A DNA stretch of 64,000 bases, taken from assembly GCA_030549495.1 (NCBI GenBank), contig JAUIRK010000908.1:993501-1057500 (forward strand), given 5' to 3'. Position numbers and translations under genes: made by a program. The stretch is from Nectonema munidae (Eukaryota; Nematomorpha; Nectonematoida; Nectonematidae). The notes beneath the pieces were generated by a model that worked only from the letters and a program-made list of their open reading frames with translations, was not told where the DNA came from and did not search any database. Below are positions 12,271 through 22,754 of the stretch, one piece after another; position 1 is the first letter of the stretch, and every line of letters starts with the position of its first letter.

Positions 12271-13317
12271 TTGAAACCAATATCATGTTAAAATTATTGT
12301 GCTTATTTAACAAAAATTTTAATTTAAAAATGTAAGTATTTTTAACTTCTCCATAAAAATTAATAAGACGAGATTAGCTTTATTCCAAAAAAATCGTTAA
12401 GAAAAGGCTGCCAGGCTCTAAAATATTATAAAGGAAGCGGAGAATTGATTTCATCAGAAGCCACCATTTTCTACTGATTGAATTAATTTTAACAATGTCC
12501 ATAACAAATGTTAGTAGCGAAGGAATCTTAAAACTTACTTATTATGTCGAATTATAAACCCCGTCTAAGTTTAAAAATGACTCAAGCGAGATATGTTTAC
12601 AAAGAACAAACTTAAACAGTAAATCTAAAAGACATAACAAATGAATTTGTTAAGTGTGATTGAACACAAAATTTTAGTTTTACGAAAATTTTAATACTTT
12701 TTATATTCTTATTTTTTACTTAGTGTTTTTTAATAAATAAAATCAAATAGATTTATTCGTATAAAAAGTATAGAACTTAAAAAAATCAAAGACAGCAAAA
12801 ATTCCTTTAAAAAAGATTTAAGAGATCAAGTAGGGTAGTTCGCAAGAAATTTGGAAATCATACAGAAGTTGGCTCGTTTTAAGTGCACAAGCCTTGAACA
12901 AGCTTAATTTTTGATACAAAAAGAAAGACCTTTGGAGAGATAAAGTTTCGGATTTAAGAGAGTGCAATTGAAATTTTGAATGCTTTTGAAGAATAAAAGC
13001 TCTCCTAGCACAGCTATGGAAAGGAAGCGCACACTTATTATACAGTTTTTTAGTTTTAATCAAATGTAAAAAATTATGAATATTAATGAAATATATATTT
13101 TATTTTTAATTAGCAAATGTTATAGATATATTTTATATAAAAGCAAACATCTTTCAAATGGTTTTAAATTTCAAAGGTTTTAATTATTTTTTAAATATAT
13201 TGATCTGTTTTACAATCTTAATGTTTGAAGCGAATAGTTTAAATCTCAAATCAAACTACTCTACAGCTTTATCATTACACAGTACGGTATATAAATTTGC
13301 GATTAAAATAAAAAAAT

Positions 13318-13323
13318 ATTTAT
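13318..13323 (-). terminator. EXOC4 polyadenylation signal
   Basis: AATAAA on the minus strand, about 19 bases downstream of the EXOC4 stop codon. Confidence 0.6.
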
Positions 13324-13341
13324 TGATGAACGAAAGAGGAA

Positions 13342-16300
13342 TCAGACCGCAACAGGCTGTTTCATGGCGTCCTTTAATTTAGAGAGATGACAGAGTATGG
13401 CCCCCTTGTCTAGATTGATGGTGCGAAAAATGGCATTTAATGCACTTTCATATTCGCTTTGGGTGAAAATGGCTCCATTCTCCACTATCTCACCCAGTAC
13501 TTCTTCTGGGGTCTTGTACAACATTTCATAGTACGTTCTGCAATGCTCTAGTTCAGGTTGTCTACATCCAGTTAGTTGTGTTAGATTTTGTTGAATTGAA
13601 AAAATATTGAGGCACATTTTTTTGATTAAAGTGCTATCAATTTTCTGGATCTTTTGAATGTTGTTCATCAACAAAACACAGGTTAGCTGACCAATGCCAT
13701 TCATGACGTAGGAGAGTTTGTGTGGAAATAAACTCATAGTTATTGTTTCTTCAGCACTACAAAGGCTCTGATTGAACACATGAATATCTTCATCGATTTT
13801 TCCTTCAAATGATACAGAATTATCTCCAACGGATCTTAGATAATAGAAACATAATATACGGATTTCAAGATGAATAACTAATAAACAAGTTTCACTAAGA
13901 TCTGAAAAGTCTCTACTCAAAAAGTTCAATTTTTCCAAAAGACCTGCAGAAACCGGTAAAACAAAATCATCCTTTGTGGAAGATATTGAGAGTATAACTT
14001 TTTTGTCGTTTGTTCTAAGCAAATCTATGAAATTGTGCTTACTTGATAGCACAAAGTGGTTATTGTGTTTTTTAATGTATGCTGTCACTAAATTCAGTTT
14101 GTTGGACAGCCATTCTAAACTTTCATGAAGATGCGCTAAAATTTTGAAAGAATTGGAATCAGTTAGGATATCGCTATGCGTTATGAAGACATCTCGCAAG
14201 TTACTTGTTAAAATGTCAGATTCTTTCAAACTTCTTAGGCGTGTTTCATCAGGCGCTTCCATGGAAGAAGTTGAGAAAAAGGACTTGGAATGGTCTTCGT
14301 AGCGACGCATGTTCTGCCAGTTTGGCAGAGAACAGAAAAAGCGACGTATATCCATATCGATGGCCCAATTCGCGCTAATCACACACTTGTCTTCGTTATG
14401 ATCACACTTGACAATCATGTCGTAAATGGAATAGCAACCAAGCTTGTAGCTTTGCAATAGATCTACCAAGATCGTAAAAAGATCCTGGTAGTAGTCAGGC
14501 AGGCTTGGCATCAGCTCAAAGATATTCAGAATCTTAGTGAATAGGGTGGCACAGCTTTGCAAAATGTGTCTGGGCATGAAAAGTTTATTTTGGTATTCAG
14601 CAGAAACTAAAAATCTCCAACTGTCTGCATTGTTTGTTTGAGAATCCATCTTACTCTGATAAAAAGTGGTGATTTCGGGCAAGAAAACCTCTTTCACGAA
14701 GTTGGAAAGAAATGTCTCTAGAATTGTGGGGGATTCTTCTGGCATCAATATTTTGGGCAGGTACGTCTGTGAGTTTTCTATCTCAGCAATAAAATTAGTG
14801 ACCGGAACGTAAATGTGCTTGATATTTTTGATGGATGGACCACAAATCAGCTTAGAATGCTTCGGCTTGGCGCCAAGGCTGAAAGCACATGTGGACAGGG
14901 GCAAGGCGAAAGAGTTGTTAGTACGATCATCAGAGCAAGAACTCTTGTTCTGCAGAGAAAGGCAGGATTTATCAAACTTGAAGAGAATATAGGAGGCTTT
15001 TTTACGCGTGAAGGCGTCTTTGATGATTTGTGCGCTATCAGAAGTCGCGTATTGTGCAAGAGTGGGAGCAAAGCTCTCAGCGGCCAAGTACTCGCATAAG
15101 AGCGACTGCAGGGAATGCTGCATTTGAGCCCAAACTTGCATTTCGGTGTAAGCGATGGGAACAGTCGTGTTGTTAGCTTTGTCGACGCGGGGCTTCTTCG
15201 CATTGATCAAAGCTTGCTTGTACTCCACTATGACACACTTATGGTATTTCAAGATTAGTTTAAACTTTTTGAAAAGGATTTCAAGAAAGGCGTTTAATTT
15301 TAGGCCGTTTATTTCATCATCCGATATGCTTTGGTAAGAAAATTTAAAATCATCCAAATAAGTGAGTACGTGGGATGCGGTTTTGTTGATGACGTTGGTT
15401 AAATCATTAAATAAATTATCTTTTAGAACATGGAGTGCACAGTTCAAATGATCTAATACAACAAGAGCTTCTAAATCAGTCTTAATTTGAGCAAGTAATT
15501 CAGCACACAAATCACCAGCATCATTTTCTTCAGGAGTAGTAGATCTATTTTTAAAACTTGATTCTGATAACGAAAACAATTTATCTGAGGCCTTCTGCAG
15601 ACTTATTTTGATTTTCTCATTTTCTAAAAGCATCTCTTTATTTTTATCAGACAAATTTTGCACGGACAATAGCTTGATTTTATCATCATCAACTCCATTC
15701 TCCTTTGTGTGGTATGAGACATTCTGAAGTGAAGAATAGGATGAGTTAGGAAATGATCTTTTGAATAAATGTGGTATCTCATCATTCATTTCATCGCAAG
15801 CAGCGTAAATATTGGAGGAAAGTGCATAAGTAAGTATTTTTTTAAGGCTTTCTTTCTTATCCAACAAATCTGCTTTGAGATCTCGTAAGCCATCAATGTT
15901 TTCGAAGATTTCAAATTTATGGTCAGCATATAAAATATCATTAGCTGCGTGAACATACAAGCCTTGCTTTATATAATTTTCCACATTGTTTGGAATTTTT
16001 TTCAGCACTTCTAATTCGTCCAACATTTCAGTGATATACCTTTGTTGCATCGCTTTAAGCCATAAATTTTGAATGCCCTCTTTCTGGCAATCGAGCAAAG
16101 AGCGGCAAGCGAACAAATTTTCTTTGACGCATGACAACTTACCGGAAATGGAGGAAGCCTTGGTAGAAATGGACTTGAACGCCTTAATTATATCCGAGAA
16201 GTCATCCACGTGCTTAATTATGAGGGTGTCGATCTGAGCGTCGCTTTCTTTGTATGCTTTTTCAAGGCGTTCTTTTTCAAATTTTCGCTGCTGAGCATTC

Positions 16301-16380
16301 TCGCTCGCGGAGAGCGTTCTAATCACATTCATCAAAAGTGATGTTCCCTCATTCTTCTTTCCAGCTGATGCATCTTCCAT
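13342..16380 (-). CDS. EXOC4: Exocyst complex component 4 (Sec8)
   Basis: A 1012-residue single-exon frame for the Sec8 subunit of the exocyst, the octameric complex that tethers secretory vesicles to the plasma membrane. The N-terminal Sec8 domain is clear: LLMNVIRTLSASENAQQRKF, then SISGKLSCVKENLFACRSLL, and LWLKAMQQRYITEMLDELE (about residues 15-140). The charged, helix-rich middle and the C-terminal ENGAIFTQSEYESALNAIF also fit the family. Human EXOC4 has about 974 residues, so length is normal. The start is well set: an in-frame TAA lies directly upstream of the ATG (16381-16383). Most animal orthologues are multi-exonic, so an intronless coding region is notable. A retrogene is possible, but the uninterrupted frame argues for function. 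A 169-bp piece is repeated at 7700-7868. Confidence 0.95.
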   Translation of the reverse strand: MEDASAGKKNEGTSLLMNVIRTLSASENAQQRKFEKERLEKAYKESDAQIDTLIIKHVDDFSDIIKAFKSISTKASSISGKLSCVKENLFACRSLLDCQKEGIQNLWLKAMQQRYITEMLDELEVLKKIPNNVENYIKQGLYVHAANDILYADHKFEIFENIDGLRDLKADLLDKKESLKKILTYALSSNIYAACDEMNDEIPHLFKRSFPNSSYSSLQNVSYHTKENGVDDDKIKLLSVQNLSDKNKEMLLENEKIKISLQKASDKLFSLSESSFKNRSTTPEENDAGDLCAELLAQIKTDLEALVVLDHLNCALHVLKDNLFNDLTNVINKTASHVLTYLDDFKFSYQSISDDEINGLKLNAFLEILFKKFKLILKYHKCVIVEYKQALINAKKPRVDKANNTTVPIAYTEMQVWAQMQHSLQSLLCEYLAAESFAPTLAQYATSDSAQIIKDAFTRKKASYILFKFDKSCLSLQNKSSCSDDRTNNSFALPLSTCAFSLGAKPKHSKLICGPSIKNIKHIYVPVTNFIAEIENSQTYLPKILMPEESPTILETFLSNFVKEVFLPEITTFYQSKMDSQTNNADSWRFLVSAEYQNKLFMPRHILQSCATLFTKILNIFELMPSLPDYYQDLFTILVDLLQSYKLGCYSIYDMIVKCDHNEDKCVISANWAIDMDIRRFFCSLPNWQNMRRYEDHSKSFFSTSSMEAPDETRLRSLKESDILTSNLRDVFITHSDILTDSNSFKILAHLHESLEWLSNKLNLVTAYIKKHNNHFVLSSKHNFIDLLRTNDKKVILSISSTKDDFVLPVSAGLLEKLNFLSRDFSDLSETCLLVIHLEIRILCFYYLRSVGDNSVSFEGKIDEDIHVFNQSLCSAEETITMSLFPHKLSYVMNGIGQLTCVLLMNNIQKIQKIDSTLIKKMCLNIFSIQQNLTQLTGCRQPELEHCRTYYEMLYKTPEEVLGEIVENGAIFTQSEYESALNAIFRTINLDKGAILCHLSKLKDAMKQPVAV

Positions 16381-16388
16381 TTAGCACA

Positions 16389-16469
16389 ACTTTTCAATAG
16401 TTTAGAAGATTTAAAAATAAAATGATAGATCTCTACTTACATCATTTTCTTGAACAAAAATCCTTTACT
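16389..16469 (-). other. Putative 5'UTR mini-exon and 51-bp intron of EXOC4
   Basis: On the minus strand, TTACAATTTCAG precedes a ~30-nt segment that ends AAAATGAT and is followed by the donor GTAAGTAGAG. A possible acceptor (TTGAAAAG) follows about 51 bp later, just before TTGTGCTAA-ATG. Strong donor and acceptor strings and a size like the 56-bp OMA1 intron suggest a spliced leader exon. A short upstream ATG would sit in it. Confidence 0.4.
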
Positions 16470-16729
16470 CCTGAAATTGTAATAGAAAAAATTTATAGTG
16501 AAAACTATATAATATTTTGTAATAAATCATAACTTCATAAACATATATGATACAAAGGCTTATAACAAGATAGATTATTTTTTTACGTATGAATTAAAGC
16601 ATTAGCCTTTTGACTGTTAACTCTATAAGTGACGAATGGAGGGGGCATTTTCATGGTAGTTGAATGATCCTCTCATGTAGAAAACTAGCAATAAAAATGA
16701 AATGTACATTTTTTTCAACAAAATTTTGA

Positions 16730-17380
16730 TATCATCATGTCTATAACTCATAACTTAGTGTTTATATTGGAACATATAACACTTATATATCCAAATTTTT
16801 TCCAATAAGCATGGAAACTTGTCTTCAAATATTTTATTCAAATTTTAAATAAAAAATATTTTTTATACTAAATCGACCATTGTGATTTCATTTCTCGACT
16901 CAGTTTGTGCAATTAGGGGATAATGATATCTGAAAGTGTCTATCAAACTTGCTGTTTATGCTTGAAAATTATATCTAAAAAGATTATACAAATTTTAAAT
17001 AAAATATCTATTTTTATAATAAATCGAACATGCTGGTTTCATTACTCGAATCATGTCATGTGAGAACGTCAAACAAATTTGTTCGTGTCGCCATTCACAT
17101 TTTAAATATAAATTTTTTATAGTAAATACACCATGCTAATATTTTTTCTGGGCTCCGTTTTGAACATGTCTGAGAGGAAATGTCTAAAAGCGCTAATCGA
17201 AATAGTGATGTATCCCTGAAAATTATATCAAAAACATTCTTTAATATTTTAAATAAAATATTTTTTATTACCATGCTGAATTCATTTCAGGACTTTTATT
17301 TTAGTAGTTAGGGTGTAAGAATGTGTGAAATTATTATCTATGAAATTATAATGAATAGATAACTTTATGTAATTGAAACA
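16730..17380. repeat. Degenerate tandem repeat related to 25.4-26.0 kb
   Basis: Irregular units built around 'TCTGAAAGTGTCTATCAAA', 'TTTTAAATAAAATATCTATT' and 'AAATCGAACATGCTGGTTTC' recur near 16927, 17063, 17181 and 17324. The same units recur, better ordered, at 25400-26000. Both arrays are followed by the same non-tandem tail (17390-17620 and 26390-26620), so a larger block was duplicated. Confidence 0.6.
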
Positions 17381-17389
17381 AAAGATTAT

Positions 17390-17620
17390 GAATGATTTCA
17401 CGCGGAACACTATTTTTGAATAAGGATTGGTTAACAAATATCCAGAGTGATATCTGCTAGTTCATATCATGTGATGATATTACAAAACATGATACTGATA
17501 AAAAAGCATTAAGATCAACAAGAAAATTCTCTTCAATAGGAAAGATAACAGATTGGGTAAATTTTTTGCAAAATAAATATCTCAAAAAAGGTTTTTTCGA
17601 ACACAGATTGCGAAAAATAA
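17390..17620. repeat. Dispersed repeat, tail copy 1
   Basis: Matches 26390-26620: shared stretches include GAATGATTT, GATACTGATA, TTAAGATCA and GAACACAGATT in the same order. Non-coding; the short frame 17533-17736 (-) overlaps it and is not convincing. Confidence 0.55.
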
Positions 17621-17739
17621 ATTTCTGATGAAATTAGGAATATAAAGGGAGGGGACCGTTCATAAAGTACATACGCAATAAAAGTAGCTCTTGAGTAGAA
17701 ATTGATTCTGATCACCGATGATATTGATAAAATCATTAA

Positions 17740-19416
17740 TTAAATCAAGAGAGAAAATTCTTTTATCAATTAGGTTAAAATATAATTATCAAAATAAAAG
17801 AATTAATCTCATATAACTATTTAAGCCACATTGGCATGTAATATTCATTTGCATGACAAAAATTCATAATAATCAAATAGAGAAAGGTCAAATTGATAAA
17901 TGGGAAGAAAATTATTCGAAAATGATAAAAAAAAAAGTCTTACCAGAAATTAGCCAAAGATAAACATTAACCGATATTTAAATCTAGAATGACAAAAATC
18001 ATTTCAGAATTAAATTGATTTACTGTGTATGAATATGTTATTTTAAAATACTGAAAAACCCTGTGAAAGAAATTTTCATCCCTGGCACATTCATCATAAA
18101 TTACTTAAATATTTCTATAAAAAATATATTCACTTTAGTTAACCAGAACATAGGTCAATTTAAAAATAGATAAATTACTGCTAGGAAAAAGGTTCAAGTA
18201 AAACTACAACAAAATTTATTACTAGCTCTAAAAAAAAACTTGAGGCAAGTAAAACTTAAAATAAACGTACATTTACTCGATGGATAATTTAAAACTCAAG
18301 CTTCATTTTAAACTTAGTCAAATAAGTTCGAAAAAAAAATTTAATAAATTTAGTTCTTTTACTTTATTTAGCTTTCCAGATGATGAATTTAGATGCATTT
18401 GGGTAAAAAGATGCTCACGTCATATGGCAATAATTCTGTTTGTACAGATATTTATTATTGCTGCAAGGGAAGAGTAATGATGGTTTAGTGATGGGCGAAT
18501 TAGAATTACTAATATGTGTGGTCTGGCAAGAAAATGGGTGACATAAAAATATATAACAATACTCTATTACCAGCCCTCGTTCAAACTTAAATATCTGTGT
18601 ATCTTTTTATTTTAAGCATTTATTTAATATTATTTTTAATTTCAAGTTCTTATTTATAAAGAACATATTTGTCTGTATTTGGGTATATTTGGATAAAAGG
18701 TTTTATCGGTTTAAAACTAAAAAATTTAAAACTTATCAATTTTTTTCATGAGAATTACTTATCGATATTTAGAATTCTGAAACTTTAGTTTTTTATAATC
18801 AATTTGGGAGGTGCTCTCACGTTGCGATGTCAGCAGAGATCTCAAATTAAGAGTGCTCTTGGTCTAAGATTCACCCGTCCATATAAGAGAGATATTTCTT
18901 CCCCTGGATGCAAAACCCACTCAAAAAAATTAAATTATAAAAAGTTTCGAGTAAATTTTAAATCCAGTAAAATAGGTATTTTATGTGGAGGGGCCAACTT
19001 ACTTTCCTTAAATCATAAAAAAATGCTGTTATATGGTTTTCTCCCGAACAAAAATTACTAGTAATCTCAACATATTTTTAAATGGTGTTCCTTTAAAGCA
19101 GAGTCGAATATTTCAACTATTTATGAGTTATTTTCACAAGCAATTTAAAAAATTAAAAAATCTTTAACATGAGTTTAAAAAGCTTCTTTATTAGGACTTT
19201 ATTTATCCAAACTTTTCATATTGTAACCTAATTTGTGGTTCTTCATACTTTAAAAATTTTTAACTTCAACGCCTCGCTCCTCTACTGATTTATTTAATAG
19301 CATCTCCATTTATAGTATAAACCTTTTATCACACTTCAAATTTTACTATAAATCTTGTTTTAAAAATGGTACCTTTAAATCGATTTCGAATTTATTTCGA
19401 ATTTCTTTAAGTCTCT
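17740..19416. other. AT-rich intergenic, nothing recognised
   Basis: Frames at 18280-18477 and 18804-19061 (+) have no family resemblance, splice context or homologous neighbour. I see no promoter or RNA gene. Confidence 0.5.
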
Positions 19417-20340
19417 TTAAGGAAGGACAATATTTAGAATTGCATATATGATTAGACTATCGCAATTCTTACAAAACTTATTTTCTTTATTATCACACTT
19501 ACTTGAATCATGCTCTAGTTCGCAAAATCTACAGCTGAAACAAGTAGCTTTGCATTCATGAGCATAGTGGTAATATCCATTAAACTTGGTGCATGTTATA
19601 ATATTGCTCCGTAATAGTTCAATACTATGTACAGTACATTCTAAAAATATATATATACGTTCAAATATTTTTTTCACAATATTATGATTAAATTTAACTC
19701 CAATATTACAAAGATTATTATCATGATGATTAGAAAATTTGAATATATTTAAAATATTGTCAAAAGTAATATCATTTTTCTTACTTATTGTAGATCGGAT
19801 TTCTTCAATTGACATCATGTTATCAATGTTTTTTAAGCAGAAGTAAGGGCTTTTAACTGTTGAATCAGTGAAAGGTATACTTTCATTTTGGAGGGACGCT
19901 TTAACAACTTTCAGATTTTCTATGGAAGCTGTTTCAAGAATAAGACCTATCATTTGGCGTTTCATGCTAATTTTATTTTCACAAGGGTTTAAATTTATCT
20001 TGAATAGTTTTTTTAATATTTTTCTCATTTTTATTTCTGAAAAAAATTAGGAATAACAAGAGTTAAGGAAGGATTAAAGGCATTCACGTTTTCGCTGGGA
20101 ATACTCTTGGTTGTATTATCACCAGTAAGTTTGTTAGTTGTAAGTGCTTGCGAATATGTAGGATTACAAGACTTTTCTTTAAAATCACTTATTTCTTTAG
20201 AAATAAAATAAATTTTCTCTTCCAACTTTTCAAGTTTCGTATAAATTATTTCTTCTTTGTAAAATTCATTCAGTATACATTGTAAAGTAGACTTCTTCTT
20301 TTTTTTTGGACAAAGTTTCTATTTTATTAACAAGATTAGT
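19417..20340 (-). pseudogene. LINE ORF1 (gag-like) C-terminal half with zinc knuckles
   Basis: On the minus strand a coiled-coil-like stretch (LEKLEEKIYFISKEISDFKE, about 20240-20170) leads to PTYSQAL, then a second frame (20028-19417) that ends in Cys/His clusters: CTKFNGYYHYAHEC, CFSCRFCELEHDSSKC and FCKNC. This order (coiled coil, RNA-binding fold, CCHC knuckles) is typical of ORF1 in jockey/CR1-type non-LTR retrotransposons. The first knuckle lacks its second Cys. A frame change near 20030 separates the two pieces, so it is decayed. The PHD finger at 21473-21697, same strand, may be the N-terminus of the same ORF1, now separated by ~1.1 kb of other sequence. Confidence 0.65.
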
Positions 20341-20479
20341 AACACTTTCATAAATAAAAGAATTCACTTATTCCATAACTTTATGAAGCAAGAAAACTTT
20401 ATGAAGCTGGATGACAGATAAAATTATGAATTTCAAGTTTAGAGAGATAAAAATTCGGCATATTTTTTTTGCAATTTGG

Positions 20480-21130
20480 AGTCAGAGAAAATTATGAGGA
20501 ACATAAAAGGGCAGCTTCAACCACTTCCCCTCTCTCCTCCATTTCAGAAATTGATAATGCAGCTCTAAAAACAATGCTATTTCATCGAATATTCTTGTCG
20601 ACACTAACAAATTGCACTTATAAAAGAAAAAACGCCCACTTTTGCAATTCAGAACTTACCTATCTCATACTCGATATGAAACGAAATCTCAATATTATCA
20701 GAAAATCCCATACGCCTTGCAACATACTTTCCTATCAAAAAAATCAAAAGAATTACGAGTCTACACCTCAAAACGCTAAAAAAAACTTTCTGGATTAAAT
20801 TTACGTCGTAAAATTAACAGAATCCACGGAAAATAATCACTAAAATCCTCATATAAAAAAATCATTTGATCTACCTCGATCCATTTACTGCTAATGAGCC
20901 TAATGAAATTTCTTTAAATATACCATTTCTTTCCTCAATCTTTCCACCTGATTCTCCATGTTCTGAAATCTTCCATTCATACTCGCTCTAGTTCTATTAT
21001 CTCTGAGCTTGACAACATCTCCTATCCTCAAATTTCCATCAATGAAATTGCCGGTGTCAAATGGACTAAATTTTAACTCTTTCACAAACTTCCACCTTGT
21101 AACCCCTTCTCACATCATTCCACTTTTTTT
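20480..21130 (+). pseudogene. LINE ORF2 fragment (endonuclease-RT linker)
   Basis: Reading +, 20500-20800 gives ISEIDNAALKTMLFHRIFLS, then FCNSELTYLILDMKRNLNII, SYQKNQKNYE and NAKKNF. This has the shape of the linker after the LINE endonuclease, where a 'PPWFNxEL...RR' segment is followed by 'YKxxRNxY...AKK'. Weaker matches to the start of the RT region continue to about 21130, with stops. It runs opposite to the flanking ORF1 pieces, so it is probably an insertion or rearrangement. Heavily decayed. Confidence 0.5.
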
Positions 21131-21159
21131 CACTCACCTTCTCCTCATATAGAACTGTA

Positions 21160-21400
21160 GGTGAAACTTTTTCAATATTTGGATTTCTTGTACAAAGTTC
21201 ATAAAAATTTTATTAAGGTTTATTTCGATTGCTGTTTTCAGTTATAATTCTGTGGACAGTGTTTCATTTCAGATCAAAATTAGGTTAACTGCATTGAACA
21301 AACTGTTCCCAATACCAGTAGTATACAAGGGAGCTAATTCAGAACCATACATTTTTAACGAGACTTGATCTTTTCTTAAATTTGAATAACTTGGTAACAT
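21160..21400 (-). pseudogene. Dead OTU/vertnin-like domain fragment
   Basis: Minus-strand translation gives YGSELAPLYTTGIGNSLFNA, VNLILI, a stop, NETLSTEL, a stop, then LKTAIEINLNK. This matches the 'TGDGNCLFNAVSLALYGNExxSxELRxRTxIEL' box of OTU/vertnin-like proteins that occur widely in invertebrate, often transposon-linked, genes. The expected catalytic Cys of GDGNC is Ser here (GIGNS) and the Asp is Ile, so it could not act as a peptidase even without the stops. Confidence 0.6.
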
Positions 21401-21472
21401 TTGATATTAGCTAAAAAGAGAAAAATTATCATTTCTAAGAAATATTTTTTCTCTAGCAAAATAATTTTCAAT

Positions 21473-21697
21473 TTAATCAACGGAAGAAACTGAAGATAAT
21501 CTTTTTAAAGATGAGCCATAGTCAAAATTAGATTTTAATTGATTACACTTTAGACAATGGTATTCAAGTTTAAAAAAAAACTCACATTGTTCTGCAGACA
21601 AGTTTTCACAGGTAGAGTGGAAATGTTTCCTACAAATAGAACAATAGACGGGAAAAGAAAGGACAACATTTTTGCAAAGTGTGCAGATATATTTCAC
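21473..21697 (-). pseudogene. PHD-finger fragment, probably TE ORF1 N-terminus
   Basis: 74 residues with a C4HC3 PHD pattern: CTLC, then CSICRKHFHSTC, then a C-terminal HCLKC. PHD fingers at the N-terminus of LINE ORF1 proteins, or of OTU-bearing TE proteins, are known in invertebrates, and both kinds of remnant lie just downstream on the same strand. I cannot tell which it belonged to. The frame stops soon after the finger. Confidence 0.6.
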
Positions 21698-21759
21698 TTT
21701 CTAAAAAAACTATATATATTTGTTAACAATATAATTTTTAATAAAACGCAGTAATATGC

Positions 21760-22740
21760 ACTCGCTTTCTTTTCCAGACCAATCCAAGACAGTCATATTT
21801 ATAAATTTGCTTTTCTTCAAATAAATAAATAATATAGACTTAAGCTTTGGTATCCTGCCAAATCTTCTCAGTTCGAACAAATTATAAAAAAATCCTGGAT
21901 AATATTCTGAATTATTAAAAGCAAAGTTAAACAAAAAAGACAATAATAGAAGAAACAATAAAAGAAGTTAAAGAAAATGGTTTTAGAAATTGTTATTTTC
22001 AAATGCTTCATAATATATATCTTTAGTCTTAATAGGTGAAAGATTTGATAATTATTTATCAATAAATTACATTCTTTTAATAAATTTTGTATATTTTATT
22101 ACTTTTTACTGAAAATAATTTAAACCAGTTAATTTTTGATAAAAAGATTTTAAAAAGTTTAAAAAGATTTTTAAAAGTAATTTACTTTAATTTTATTTTA
22201 TTAAAAATAAAATAAATTTTACAAAAATTTTTTTCATTAAATCAAGCATGGAATAAAACTAATATTATTAAGATAATTTAATTTTGAAACAAAATGTATT
22301 TTCGCTTAAAGTCAAAATAACATAGTTTTTATTTTTTTTGGATAAAAGTACCTATAAAAGTTGAGAAAGTTTATTATATTCAGCTAAAAACTCTCTTTAA
22401 ATTTAGTTTTTTACTCATTAAATTGGAAAATTTCAAAAAAATTATTTTTCCAACACCCATTAATACCCAGCCTATGATTCCATCTGATAAAACATGAAGA
22501 CCTATTGTTTTATTCATCTATTTACATCGTATATCAACCTCCAGGTAATAATTTTTTTTTCTACATGTAATCAAAAAATGGTCGCATACATATGTGTACA
22601 CTATGCTTGCATATATGGATATATACCTTTTTATAAAAAAAAACCCATTGAATCTAAAGTAAAATGAAACTGTCAAGTATGGAAATTTATTAGCAAATTG
22701 AACAAAATTAAGAATTTTTGAGGGTATGGAACTTTTTGAA
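21760..22740. other. AT-rich interval, nothing firmly recognised
   Basis: The frames at 21710-21958, 21868-22062 and 22518-22754 (-) are low-complexity Phe/Ile/Tyr-rich readings of AT-rich DNA. The 3' terminal repeat of the adjoining piggyBac element should lie here but I could not identify it. Confidence 0.45.
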
Positions 22741-22754
22741 ATGGTCATTATCAA

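Larger units (their letters stand above)
5911..13340. other. Gene-poor AT-rich interval
   Basis: No convincing gene between the hAT element and EXOC4. It contains the EXOC4 fragment at 7700-7868, a 20-G run at 9037-9056, and degenerate repeats across about 10.3-12.3 kb. The short frames at 6677-6907, 8529-8786, 8844-9059, 10720-10969 and 12818-13063 show no recognisable domain, no codon bias and no splice context. Confidence 0.6.

Noticed and set aside
12818-13063. Minus-strand frame downstream of EXOC4 as a second gene
   Set aside because: Short, AT-rich, lies past the EXOC4 poly(A) signal and has no family resemblance.
14815-15337. Antisense frames inside EXOC4
   Set aside because: They are shadows of the strong minus-strand coding region and match no family.
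18804-19061. 85-residue + frame as a gene
   Set aside because: No recognisable domain, splice sites or conserved motif; likely chance.
20900-21085. Minus-strand frame with GDVVKLRD, like an LTR-element integrase tail
   Set aside because: The match is one short motif, and the opposite strand reads better as a continuation of the LINE ORF2 fragment.
22518-22754. Extension of the piggyBac transposase beyond 22755
   Set aside because: The Cys-rich C-terminus ends at 22755; the next frame is low-complexity and unlike the family.
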